Below the pieces are notes generated by a model. The model was given only the letters and a program-made list of their open reading frames with translations, was not told where the DNA came from and ran no database searches. From Streptomyces rugosispiralis (lineage in GTDB: Bacteria > Actinomycetota > Actinomycetes > Streptomycetales > Streptomycetaceae): a stretch of 64,000 nucleotides of DNA. This document shows positions 52,429 to 61,303 of the stretch, piece by piece. The DNA is taken from positions 1 through 64,000 of the forward strand of contig NZ_JANIAA010000006.1 of assembly GCF_024505145.1 (NCBI RefSeq), given 5' to 3'. Each line of letters opens with the position of its first letter. Positions within the stretch are counted from its first letter, which is position 1. The position numbers and the translations under genes are program-made.

Positions 52429-52776
52429 TTCCGTGTGTGGAATCGCGATACAGTTGCCCGGATTCCCCGACGGCTCCGGGGTCGGAGCCACATATGAGAA
52501 CTCGTCAAGTTGTGCGTAAAGTGTGAGCGCGAATTGTCGGGTTGGTTCCTTATGTCCGGCCCGGATTGCCCGAACTTCACATAATTTCTCACTTTTAACC
52601 GTTCGGCCGTGCCCAGAATTCTCGTCCGATTGACCTGTTGCAGAGGGCGTTGGGACGGATACATTCAGCGGCGGTCGACGCGTTCCGGCGCACACCCCCC
52701 ACATCCGGGGGGTGAGGTCTGACCCGGGTCCGCGGAGTGCGGTCCTGCGCAAGGGCCAGCAATAGGGGAGTTAGGA
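52429..52776 (+). promoter_or_regulatory. Promoter and long structured leader of the cold-shock gene
   Basis: The 348-bp gap is AT-richer than its surroundings up to ~52680 and holds no gene. TTGCAG (52638-52643) and TACATT (52660-52665), 16 bp apart, form a plausible promoter. The ~105-nt leader then contains an 8-bp hairpin CACCCCCC/GGGGGGTG (52693-52700/52707-52714) before a GGGGAG-containing ribosome site. Long structured leaders are usual in cold-shock mRNAs. Confidence 0.55.
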
Positions 52777-52983
52777 ATGGCTCAGGGCACCGTCAAGTGG
52801 TTCAACGCGGAGAAGGGGTACGGCTTCATCGCGGTCGACGGTGGTGCGGACGTGTTCGTCCACTACAGCGCGATCCAGATGGACGGGTACCGCACCCTCG
52901 AGGAAGGCCAGCGGGTCGAGTTCGAGATCTCGCAGGGCCAGAAGGGCCCGCAGGCCGACATGGTCCGCGTGGCCGTAGGCTGA
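52777..52983 (+). CDS. Cold-shock domain protein (CspA family)
   Basis: This 68-aa single cold-shock domain has RNP1 KGYGFIAVD and RNP2 VFVHYSAIQ on a beta-barrel, starting [16 protein letters not shown]. It binds single-stranded RNA/DNA and acts as an RNA chaperone. The length is normal. ATG 52777, SD GGGGAGTTAGGA. Streptomyces has several such genes; this one (ScoF-like) lies just before groEL2. Confidence 0.95.
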   Translation: MAQGTVKWFNAEKGYGFIAVDGGADVFVHYSAIQMDGYRTLEEGQRVEFEISQGQKGPQADMVRVAVG

Positions 52984-53017
52984 CGCGCCGACGCGACGCA
53001 GCTGAAACGAACAGTCA

Positions 53018-53053
53018 GAAGGGTCCGTGTCCCGAACGGGGTACGGACCCTTC
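53018..53053 (+). terminator. Hairpin terminator after the cold-shock gene
   Basis: GAAGGGTCCGT (53018-53028) pairs with ACGGACCCTTC (53043-53053), with an inner CCCG/CGGG extension. Confidence 0.75.
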
Positions 53054-53091
53054 GGCATGCCCCGGGCCATGACCTCCTGCCGCCCTGCTGC

Positions 53092-53206
53092 CCCTTCGGG
53101 CGCTTGCGCCCACCCGTCACCCGGCCGCCACCCCTCGAGGATGCCCTTCGGGCGCTTGCGCCCACCCGTCACCCGGCCGCCACCCCTCGAGGATGCCCTT
53201 CGGGCG

Positions 53207-53213
<7 letters not shown>
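53092..53213. repeat. 52-bp tandem repeat upstream of groEL2
   Basis: Copies start at 53092, 53144 and 53196, exactly 52 bp apart. The first two are full, and the third stops after 16 bp (CCCTTCGGGCGCTTGC). The sequence then turns into the CIRCE region, so the end of the third copy forms part of the first CIRCE half-site. Confidence 0.9.
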
Positions 53214-55021
<1,808 letters not shown>

Positions 55022-55066
55022 TCGACTCGGCGCGTTCGTTCGCCGGTCGGTCATACCGTCCGAGAC

Positions 55067-55104
55067 GTCGGGGCGGCACCCTCTCCCAGGGGTGCCGCCC
55101 CGAC
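55067..55104 (+). terminator. Hairpin terminator after groEL2
   Basis: The 15-bp perfect stem GTCGGGGCGGCACCC (55067-55081)/GGGTGCCGCCCCGAC (55090-55104) has an 8-nt loop. The last bases of its right arm begin the 19-bp tandem array. Confidence 0.85.
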
Positions 55105-55270
55105 GGCGTACCCGGGCCCCGACGGCGTATCCGGGCCCCGACGGCGTATCCGGGCCCCGACGGCGTATCCGGGCCCCGACGGCGTATCCGGGCCTTGTGT
55201 GGATGCGGGGCCTGTGCGGATGCGGCCCCGTGCGAGTGCGGGCCCCGTGCGGATGCGGGGCCCGGTCCCG
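55101..55270. repeat. 19-bp tandem repeat (five copies) plus a ~17-bp array
   Basis: CGACGGCGTA(C/T)CCGGGCCC units start at 55101, 55120, 55139, 55158 and 55177, exactly 19 bp apart. From 55197 to 55265 a second array with GTGCGGATGCGGGGCC variants follows. Together they fill the gap between the groEL2 terminator and the murQ stop. Confidence 0.88.
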
Positions 55271-55273
55271 GGC

Positions 55274-56227
55274 TCACGCCGTGGCGGCCTCCAGGGCGGC
55301 GCGCAGCCGGCCGTGCGCCTCGGCCAGCAGCTTCTCGGCGGTCGGGGCGTCCACCTCGCCCAGGATGGTGAGGATCGCGTTCTTCACCTCGCCGTCCGTG
55401 GCCGTCAGCGCGCTCTCGATCCGTTCGTCGGAGGCGCCGGTCGCCAGGAAGACGATCCTCCGCGAACGGGCCCGCAGCTTGTCGTTGGAGGCGCGCACAT
55501 CGACCATCAGATTCCCGAAGGTCTTGCCCAGCCGGATCATGGTGATGGTCGAGATCATGTTGAGCACCAGCTTCTGGGCCGTGCCCGCCTTCAGCCGGGT
55601 CGAGCCGGTGAGCAGCTCCGGCCCCACGACGATCTCGATGCCGTGGTCGGCCGCGGCGGCGAGCGCCGATCCGGCGTTGCAGGACAGCCCGACGGTGAGC
55701 GCGCCGCGCCGCCGGCCGTGCTCGACCGCGCCGACGGCGTACGGGGTGCGGCCGGAGGCCGAGACGCCGACCACGGTGTCGTCGGGGCCGATCCCGAGCA
55801 GATCGAGGTCCCGGGCGGCCAGCTCCCCGCTGTCCTCCGCGCCCTCGACCGAGGTCACCATGGCGTCCGGGCCGCCCGCGATCACCCCGACGACCTGCTC
55901 GGGCCGGGTGTTGAAGGTGGGCGGGCACTCGCTCGCGTCGAGCACCCCGAGCCGTCCGGCGGTGCCCGCGCCCGTATAGAGGAGGCGGCCGCCACGGGAC
56001 ATCCGTGCGGCGATGGCGTCGATGGCGGCGGCGATGCGGGGGAGCTGACCGGCGACGGCGGTGGGGACGGCGGCGTCCTCCGCGTTCATGATCCGGGCGA
56101 TCTCGAGGGTTTCGAGCCGGTCGATCTCGGCGAGTTCGGGGCGGAACGCCTCGGTGGTCAGGGTGTCGAGCTGGGCGCGGAGCCCCGCGGAGCCCGCGGA
56201 GTCGGCTGCGGAGTCGGCGGTAGTCAT
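55274..56227 (-). CDS. murQ: N-acetylmuramic acid 6-phosphate etherase
   Basis: This 317-aa SIS-domain enzyme cleaves the lactyl ether of MurNAc-6-P to give GlcNAc-6-P + D-lactate in peptidoglycan recycling. It has GGRLLYTGAGTAGRLGVLDASECPPTF, VEGAEDSGELAARDL, VVGVSASGRTPYAVGAVEHGRRRGA and NMISTITMIRLGKTFGNLMVDVRASNDKL. The C-terminal UBA-like part is present. Its product is the substrate of nagA, which is at 42.3 kb. It is 130 bp downstream of an RpiR-type regulator on the same strand. Confidence 0.92.
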   Translation of the reverse strand: MTTADSAADSAGSAGLRAQLDTLTTEAFRPELAEIDRLETLEIARIMNAEDAAVPTAVAGQLPRIAAAIDAIAARMSRGGRLLYTGAGTAGRLGVLDASECPPTFNTRPEQVVGVIAGGPDAMVTSVEGAEDSGELAARDLDLLGIGPDDTVVGVSASGRTPYAVGAVEHGRRRGALTVGLSCNAGSALAAAADHGIEIVVGPELLTGSTRLKAGTAQKLVLNMISTITMIRLGKTFGNLMVDVRASNDKLRARSRRIVFLATGASDERIESALTATDGEVKNAILTILGEVDAPTAEKLLAEAHGRLRAALEAATA

Positions 56228-56357
56228 GGTGAAGCGGCTCTTTCCGGTACGTCGGCGTGGGGGTGGGGGTGGGGGTGACGGTGACTTGGCAGGGCAGTCA
56301 CCGGGCGGAACAGTGACCGGTATCGGGGTGGGAGCGCGAGGGCGGGACCGGCCGGGC

Positions 56358-57296
56358 TCAGCGGTGCCCGGGACGCGGATCGTGGCGGTGCGCGAGCGCC
56401 TCGTACGACGCGGCGAGCGCGGGCGCCGCCGATTCGTATGTCCGCTGGGCGACCCCTATGAACAGGCAGTCCACCACCAGCAGTTGGCTGGTCCGGCTGG
56501 ACATGGCCGCCGGGCGCAGCTCGCTCTCGCGGGCGGTGGAGGTGGTGAGCACCAGGTCCGCGTACTGCGCGACCTCGCCGTCCGGCCGTCCGGTGATCGC
56601 GACGGTGGTCGCCCCGTGCTCGAAGGCCACCCGCAGCGGTTCGATGACGTCCGTCGTGCGCCCGGAGTGGGTGATCGCGATGGCGACGTCGCCGGATCGC
56701 AGCTGGACCGCGTTGGTGACCGCGAGGTGCGGATCGGCGTGGGCGTGGGCTATCAGCCCGATGCGCAGCAGCTTCTGGACCAGGTCCTGGCCGACGAGGC
56801 TGGACGCCCCGATCCCGTAGACATCGATCCGGCGGGCGGCGGCCAGCGCCGAGACGGCCGCCTCGACCTGGCTGGTGTCCAGCCCGGCGGCGGTGTCGGC
56901 GAGACACTGCTGCTCCTCCCGCGCCAGCTTGGTGACCACGTCGGCGATCGGATCGTCGACCGCGATGTCCGCGGTGACGGCCGGGGCCCGGCCGGCGGCC
57001 TGCTGGGCGGCGAGCGCGGCGAGCGCGAGGCGCAGATCCCGGTATCCGGGGTAACCGAGCAGCCGGGAGGTGCGGACGACGGTGGCCTCACTGGTGCCGG
57101 TCCGCTCGGCGAGCCCGGTGACGGTGAGCGCCGCGCAACCGGCCGGATCGCCCGCCACGGCTTCGGCGACGCGCTGCATGGAGCGGGTCATGGAGGGACC
57201 TAATGTGCGGACCTTGGCGGCTAGGGCGGCCGGAGCGGGTGGGGCAGGCGGGGTGGGCGGTGTGGGTGGGGTGGCGTCGGGTTGCGGAGGAGGCAT
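56358..57296 (-). CDS. RpiR/MurR-type transcriptional regulator (HTH-SIS)
   Basis: The protein has 312 aa. A Pro-rich N-terminus (PPPQPDATPPTPPTPPAPPAP) is followed by an RpiR HTH (SMQRVAEAVAGDPAGCAALTVTGLAERTGTSEATVVRTSRLLGYPGYRDL) and a SIS sugar-phosphate domain (RRIDVYGIGASSLVGQDLVQKLLRIG, AITHSGRTTDVIEPLRVA). It lies directly upstream of murQ on the same strand, so MurNAc-6-P is the likely effector, as for MurR. ATG 57296 with AAGGAAAC 9 nt upstream. Confidence 0.87.
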   Translation of the reverse strand: MPPPQPDATPPTPPTPPAPPAPAALAAKVRTLGPSMTRSMQRVAEAVAGDPAGCAALTVTGLAERTGTSEATVVRTSRLLGYPGYRDLRLALAALAAQQAAGRAPAVTADIAVDDPIADVVTKLAREEQQCLADTAAGLDTSQVEAAVSALAAARRIDVYGIGASSLVGQDLVQKLLRIGLIAHAHADPHLAVTNAVQLRSGDVAIAITHSGRTTDVIEPLRVAFEHGATTVAITGRPDGEVAQYADLVLTTSTARESELRPAAMSSRTSQLLVVDCLFIGVAQRTYESAAPALAASYEALAHRHDPRPGHR

Positions 57297-57429
57297 GAAA
57301 GTTTCCTTCAGGTCGCTTCTCACCAGCGAAAACTATTTCCGGCCACGGTGCCCGTCAACCCTCCGGACGACCACGCGGCGGGTCGGCGTGGCCGAAGCGA
57401 ACAGGCGACAGGAGGAAGCAAAGGTGACA

Positions 57430-57795
57430 ATGGGACCCATGAAGCTCGAACAGGCACTGCACGCGGCCCGCGCTCTCGTCCTGGCCGACCTCGCGGCGGG
57501 GGAGGTCGCCCGCGCCGACATCGTCTCGCTGGTCGAGGACGCGATCGCGCACCGGCGGTGGTGGGTCGAGCAGTGGCCGGAAGGCGTCGCGTATGTGGCC
57601 GGTCTGGTCGCCCAGGACGTCCAGGACGCCCTGCTGGAACGGTACGGCCGCTGGCCGCTGTGCCCCGTCTGCACCCAGGGCGGCGACCTCCACGCCCTCG
57701 ACGTGGAGCCCGAGTTGGGCCCCGACCCGCACTGGGTCTGCGGCAAGACGGCGGTGGCGGTGGCGCCCGTGGGATCGCTGGGCACCACCCTCTGA
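57430..57795 (+). CDS. Conserved hypothetical protein (121 aa)
   Basis: This soluble, mainly helical protein (LEQALHAARALVLADLAAGEVARADIVSLVEDAIAHRRWWVEQWPEG) has a C-terminal Cys-rich part (LCPVCTQGGDLHALDVEPELGPDPHWVCGK) that could bind zinc. The function is unknown. Starts GTG 57424, ATG 57430 and ATG 57439 are in frame; GGAGGAAG lies upstream. Its stop overlaps the next ATG by one base, so the two genes are coupled. Confidence 0.78.
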   Translation: MGPMKLEQALHAARALVLADLAAGEVARADIVSLVEDAIAHRRWWVEQWPEGVAYVAGLVAQDVQDALLERYGRWPLCPVCTQGGDLHALDVEPELGPDPHWVCGKTAVAVAPVGSLGTTL

Positions 57796-58067
57796 TGGCC
57801 GTCCTGATCGACCCGCCCTCGTGGCCGGGCCACGGCCGCCTGTGGTCCCACCTCGTCAGCGATGTCTCCTACGCCGAACTCCACGCCTTCGCCGCCCGCA
57901 TCGGCGCCCCGCGCCGGGGCTTCGACCGTGACCACTACGACGTGCCGAGCGAGCTGTACGCGAAGGCGGTACGGGCGGGCGCGGAGGAGGTCGGCAGCAA
58001 GGAACTCCTCCGCCGCCTCAAGGCCGCGGGCCTCCGCCGCCCCAAGCGGGCCGCGAACGCGGACTGA
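57795..58067 (+). CDS. DUF4031 domain protein (90 aa)
   Basis: This short protein has the DUF4031 pattern AVLIDPPSWPGHGRLWSHLVSDVSYAELHAFAARIGAPRRGFDRDHYDVPSELYAKAVRAGAEEV. The conserved Trp, His and Asp-His-Tyr (DRDHYDVP) residues suggest an active or binding site, but no activity is known to me. It is translated with the preceding hypothetical gene (TGATG junction). Confidence 0.85.
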   Translation: MAVLIDPPSWPGHGRLWSHLVSDVSYAELHAFAARIGAPRRGFDRDHYDVPSELYAKAVRAGAEEVGSKELLRRLKAAGLRRPKRAANAD

Positions 58068-58079
58068 CCGGGGCGGGCG

Positions 58080-58445
58080 GGCCCATGGGCTGCACTGCCC
58101 ATGGGCTGCGCTGTTGTCCGGGGGCTGCGTTGCCTGGGGCCTGCCGCTGTTGTCCGCGGGGCTCGCGCTGTCCGGGGGCTGCGCTGCCCACGGCCCGCCG
58201 CTGCTGTCCGCGGCCCGCGCTGCTGCCCACCGGCCGCGCTGCCGGCCGCCCGGTGCGGCCGCCCGGTGCGGCGGCCCGGTGCGGTGGCCCGGTGCGGTGG
58301 CCCGGTGCGGCCGCCGCGCCCTCGCCGTGCGCGGGTCCGCGCGGTGCCGCGCTGCCGCTCGTGCCCACGAGCGGCTGAGGGCGTGCCCCGCGCGGGCGGA
58401 GTGACCGCGCCCGCGCGGAGTGACCGCGCCCGCGCGGCGGAGGCG
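58080..58445. repeat. ~365-bp degenerate GC repeat region
   Basis: Several short arrays follow one another: GGGCTGCRCTG(C/T)(C/T)-type units with CTGTTGTCCG (58085-58235), then CCCGGTGCGGYGG units of ~13 bp (58245-58315), then two copies of CGCGGAGTGACCGCGCCCG (about 58395-58435). No gene is supported. It separates convergent genes. Confidence 0.7.
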
Positions 58446-58453
58446 GGGCCTCT

Positions 58454-59737
58454 TCAGCGCGCCGTGCGCGACGGGTCGGAGGCCAGGTCGTGGTGGGGGG
58501 CTTCCGTACCCGCCGGGGCGGCCGACGTGGCGATCACGCGCGAGGCGCCCGTCGCCCGGTGCAGCCGTATCGCGGCCACCGTCGTCACCGCGCCCGTACC
58601 GGCGAGGGCCGCGCCCGTCCAGGCCACGGCCGGGTAGCCCCAGCCCGCGTCGATGACGAGGCCGCCGAGCCACGGGCCCACCGTGTTGCCGATGTTGAAC
58701 GCGGAGGTGTTGGTCGCGCCCGCGAGCGTGGGCGCGGCGTTGGCGAGGTTGAACATCCGGGCGTTGAGCGCGGGCGCGGTGAAGAAGGCGGTGAAGCCGA
58801 GCATCAGCGCCAGGCTCACCGCCGCGACCGCGCTGTGCGCGGTCAGCGCCAGCGCGCTCAGCACGACCGTCGAGGAGACGATGCCCCAGAACATCGTGCC
58901 GAACAGATGGGCGTCCGCGATCCGCCCGCCGATCACCGTACCCAGCAGCGCGCCGACCCCGAACAGCGCGAGCACGGTCGGCACCCAGCCCTCGTCCAGC
59001 CCGGCCACGTCCGTCAGCAGCGGCCCGAGGTAGGAGAACAGGCAGAAGACCGCGCCACCGCTCAGCGCGGTCGCGGCCAGCGCCAGCCACACCTGCCGGT
59101 CGCGGTAGATGCGCAACTCGGCCCGCAGCCGCGGCTGGTCGTCCCCGGTCGGCACCTCCGTACGCGGTACGAGTGCGACGACCCCGACCAGCCCGAGCAC
59201 CGAAAGACCGGCCACCGCCCAGAAGGCGGCCCGCCACCCCGCGTGCTGCCCGAGGAACGCCCCGGCCGGGACCCCGGCGATGTTCGCGATGCTCAGCCCG
59301 CCGACCATCACCGCCATCGCCTTGGCCCGCGCGTTCACCGGCACCAGCGATACGGCCACCGCGGCGCCCACGGCCCAGAACCCGGCGCACGCGAGCGCGC
59401 TCACCACCCGGGACGCGAACAGCACCCCGTACGACGGCGCCACCGCCCCCGCGATCTGCCCGAGCCCGAACACCGCGAGCAGCGCCATCAGCGTCGTCCG
59501 CCGCGGCAACCGCAACGTGGCCGCCGCCAGCACCGGCGCCCCGACCACCATCCCGATCGCGAACGCCGATATCAGCAGCCCGGCCGTGGGGATCGACACC
59601 CCCATGTCCCGCGCGACGGGTTGCAGCAGCCCGGACAGCATGAACTCGGAGGTGCCGAGCGCGAACACGGACAGTCCGAGGACGTAGACCGCCAGGGGCA
59701 TGCGGGAGCGAGCGGAATCCGCTGAGGAGGAGGGCAT
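58454..59737 (-). CDS. MFS transporter, DHA1 (Cml/AraJ-like) drug or sugar efflux
   Basis: The protein has about 427 aa and 12 membrane helices. Motif A-like segments are seen in loop 2-3 (GAPVLAAATLRLPRRTTLMAL), and FALGTSEFMLSGLLQPVARDMGV, in helix 1, is typical of the AraJ/chloramphenicol-exporter (Cmx/CmlR) group. Substrate is unknown. The start is uncertain: ATG 59737 (PSSSADSARSRM) has no strong SD; other in-frame starts reach 59782. It lies 48 bp downstream of the HD-type gene and may be co-transcribed with it. Confidence 0.87.
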   Translation of the reverse strand: MPSSSADSARSRMPLAVYVLGLSVFALGTSEFMLSGLLQPVARDMGVSIPTAGLLISAFAIGMVVGAPVLAAATLRLPRRTTLMALLAVFGLGQIAGAVAPSYGVLFASRVVSALACAGFWAVGAAVAVSLVPVNARAKAMAVMVGGLSIANIAGVPAGAFLGQHAGWRAAFWAVAGLSVLGLVGVVALVPRTEVPTGDDQPRLRAELRIYRDRQVWLALAATALSGGAVFCLFSYLGPLLTDVAGLDEGWVPTVLALFGVGALLGTVIGGRIADAHLFGTMFWGIVSSTVVLSALALTAHSAVAAVSLALMLGFTAFFTAPALNARMFNLANAAPTLAGATNTSAFNIGNTVGPWLGGLVIDAGWGYPAVAWTGAALAGTGAVTTVAAIRLHRATGASRVIATSAAPAGTEAPHHDLASDPSRTAR

Positions 59738-59785
59738 GCCGGGCTCAACGTCGTGCGACGCCCCCCGCATTCCTGAGTTCACCCG

Positions 59786-60451
59786 TCACGCACCGAGCAG
59801 CTCCAGCTCAGTGGCCATGTTGTGGCGGGCGGCGGCCTCCCAGCGCTGATGTCCGACGGACGTACGGAACAGCTGGGACAGCCCCAGCAGATGGCGGAGG
59901 ACATTGGCCCGGCCCTCGCGGAAGGCGTCGTCGGGGACGAATCCGTACTCCTCGCGGACCGCCGCCGCGTAGGCGCCGTAGTCGTCGGGGGAGCCCGCCA
60001 GGACGGCGAGGTCGGCGTCGCAGAGGACCTCGCCGTTGGTGTCGCCCTCGGCGGGGTCGTGGTCGCGGGTGACGAGGACGAGGCGGACGGTTTCGGCCAC
60101 GTGGGGCTCCGGAACGCCGGCCTCCGGGAGGGCGCGTTCGGCGAGGCGGGCGCTGCGTTCCTCGTTGGTGGAGCGGTCGGGGAGGTAGACGGCGTCGTGG
60201 AACCAGGCGGCGAGGCGGATCGCGGCGGGGTCGGGGGCCTCGGTGTGCTCCAACAGCTCGTCCACCCGGTCCAGGACCGCCAGCAGGTGATCGGTGGTGT
60301 GGTAGCGGCGCTGGGGTTCGGCCCAGCGGGTCAGGAGGTCTTCGCCGTAGGGAACGGGAGACGGGGTCGTGGTGTCGCGGGCGTCGGCGAGGAGGTCCGT
60401 CCAGCGGGTGAGCAGGGCGTCATGGGCCGGGTGGCGGCCGGGTGCGGGCAT
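59786..60451 (-). CDS. HD-domain-like predicted metal-dependent phosphohydrolase
   Basis: The protein has 221 aa with a His/Asp pattern: RRYHTTDHLLAVLDRVDELL, AAWFHDAVY (HD), NEERSARLAERAL, VTRDHDP and LCDADLAVLAGSPDDYGAYAAAVREEYGFVPDD. These match the HD-superfamily family of predicted hydrolases found as single genes in many bacteria. The substrate is unknown. ATG 60451 is used; GTG 60487 would add 12 residues. It is divergent from cutC. Confidence 0.75.
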   Translation of the reverse strand: MPAPGRHPAHDALLTRWTDLLADARDTTTPSPVPYGEDLLTRWAEPQRRYHTTDHLLAVLDRVDELLEHTEAPDPAAIRLAAWFHDAVYLPDRSTNEERSARLAERALPEAGVPEPHVAETVRLVLVTRDHDPAEGDTNGEVLCDADLAVLAGSPDDYGAYAAAVREEYGFVPDDAFREGRANVLRHLLGLSQLFRTSVGHQRWEAAARHNMATELELLGA

Positions 60452-60507
60452 GGGCCAATTGTGGGGTACCGGTTTGCCCTCTTGCACGGTGTGGCAAGCT
60501 GTCCTGC

Positions 60508-61230
60508 ATGTCTAGACCATTGCTCGAGGTGATCGCCCTGACCCCTGCGGACGCGATCGCCGCACAGGCCGGAGGGGCGGACCGCCTCGAACTGGTCACC
60601 GACATGGCCGCCGACGGGCTCACCCCGTCCCGTGAGACCTTCGCCGCCGTTCGGTCGGCCGTCGATCTGCCGGTGCGGGTGATGCTCCGCGCGGCGGACG
60701 GCTTCGCGACCGGAAACGCGTTCGACGCGCTGTGCGAGGCCGCCGTCGCGCTGCACTCGGAGGGGGCGGACGAGTTCGTCCTGGGCTTCCTGACCGACGA
60801 CGGCGGGGTGGACCTGGCCGCCGTGACCGCGCTGACCGAGGTCGTGGGCGCGGGCGGCGGCGTGGACGAGAGCCGCTGGACCTTCCACCGGGCCATCGAC
60901 CGCGCCGCCGATCGCGACGGACTGCGCAAGCGGCTCGCGGATATCCCCGGCCTCGACACGTATCTCACCGCCGGGTCGGCGCACGGCGTGGACGATGGTC
61001 TGCCGACCCTGACCGACGAGGCGGCGCGGACCGGTACCCCGGGCTATGCGCCGCGCATCATGGCGGGCGGCGGCCTGCGCCTCGACCACCTGCCCGCGCT
61101 GCGCGCCGCCGGGATCGACGCCTTCCACATCGGCGGCGCGGCCCGCCCCGGCGGCTGGTCGGGCCCGGTGGACGCCACCGCGGTCGGCCAGTGGCGCATG
61201 GCCTTGGACGCACCGGTTCCGGTGGCCTGA
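60508..61230 (+). CDS. cutC: CutC family protein
   Basis: This 240-aa TIM-barrel protein has LLEVIALTPADAIAAQAGGADRLELVTDMAADGLTPS, VRVMLR, EFVLGFLTDDGGVD, WTFHRAIDRAADR and the glycine-rich IMAGGGLRLDHLPALRAAGIDAFHIGGAAR. CutC was first linked to copper tolerance in E. coli, but its biochemical role is unsettled. ATG 60508. Confidence 0.9.
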   Translation: MSRPLLEVIALTPADAIAAQAGGADRLELVTDMAADGLTPSRETFAAVRSAVDLPVRVMLRAADGFATGNAFDALCEAAVALHSEGADEFVLGFLTDDGGVDLAAVTALTEVVGAGGGVDESRWTFHRAIDRAADRDGLRKRLADIPGLDTYLTAGSAHGVDDGLPTLTDEAARTGTPGYAPRIMAGGGLRLDHLPALRAAGIDAFHIGGAARPGGWSGPVDATAVGQWRMALDAPVPVA

Positions 61231-61303
61231 GCGGGCGGCCGCTGCCGGACCGCGCCTTATCTCCGTCAGGCCACCGCCGGATCCCGCCCCGCCCCCGGCG
61301 ACG

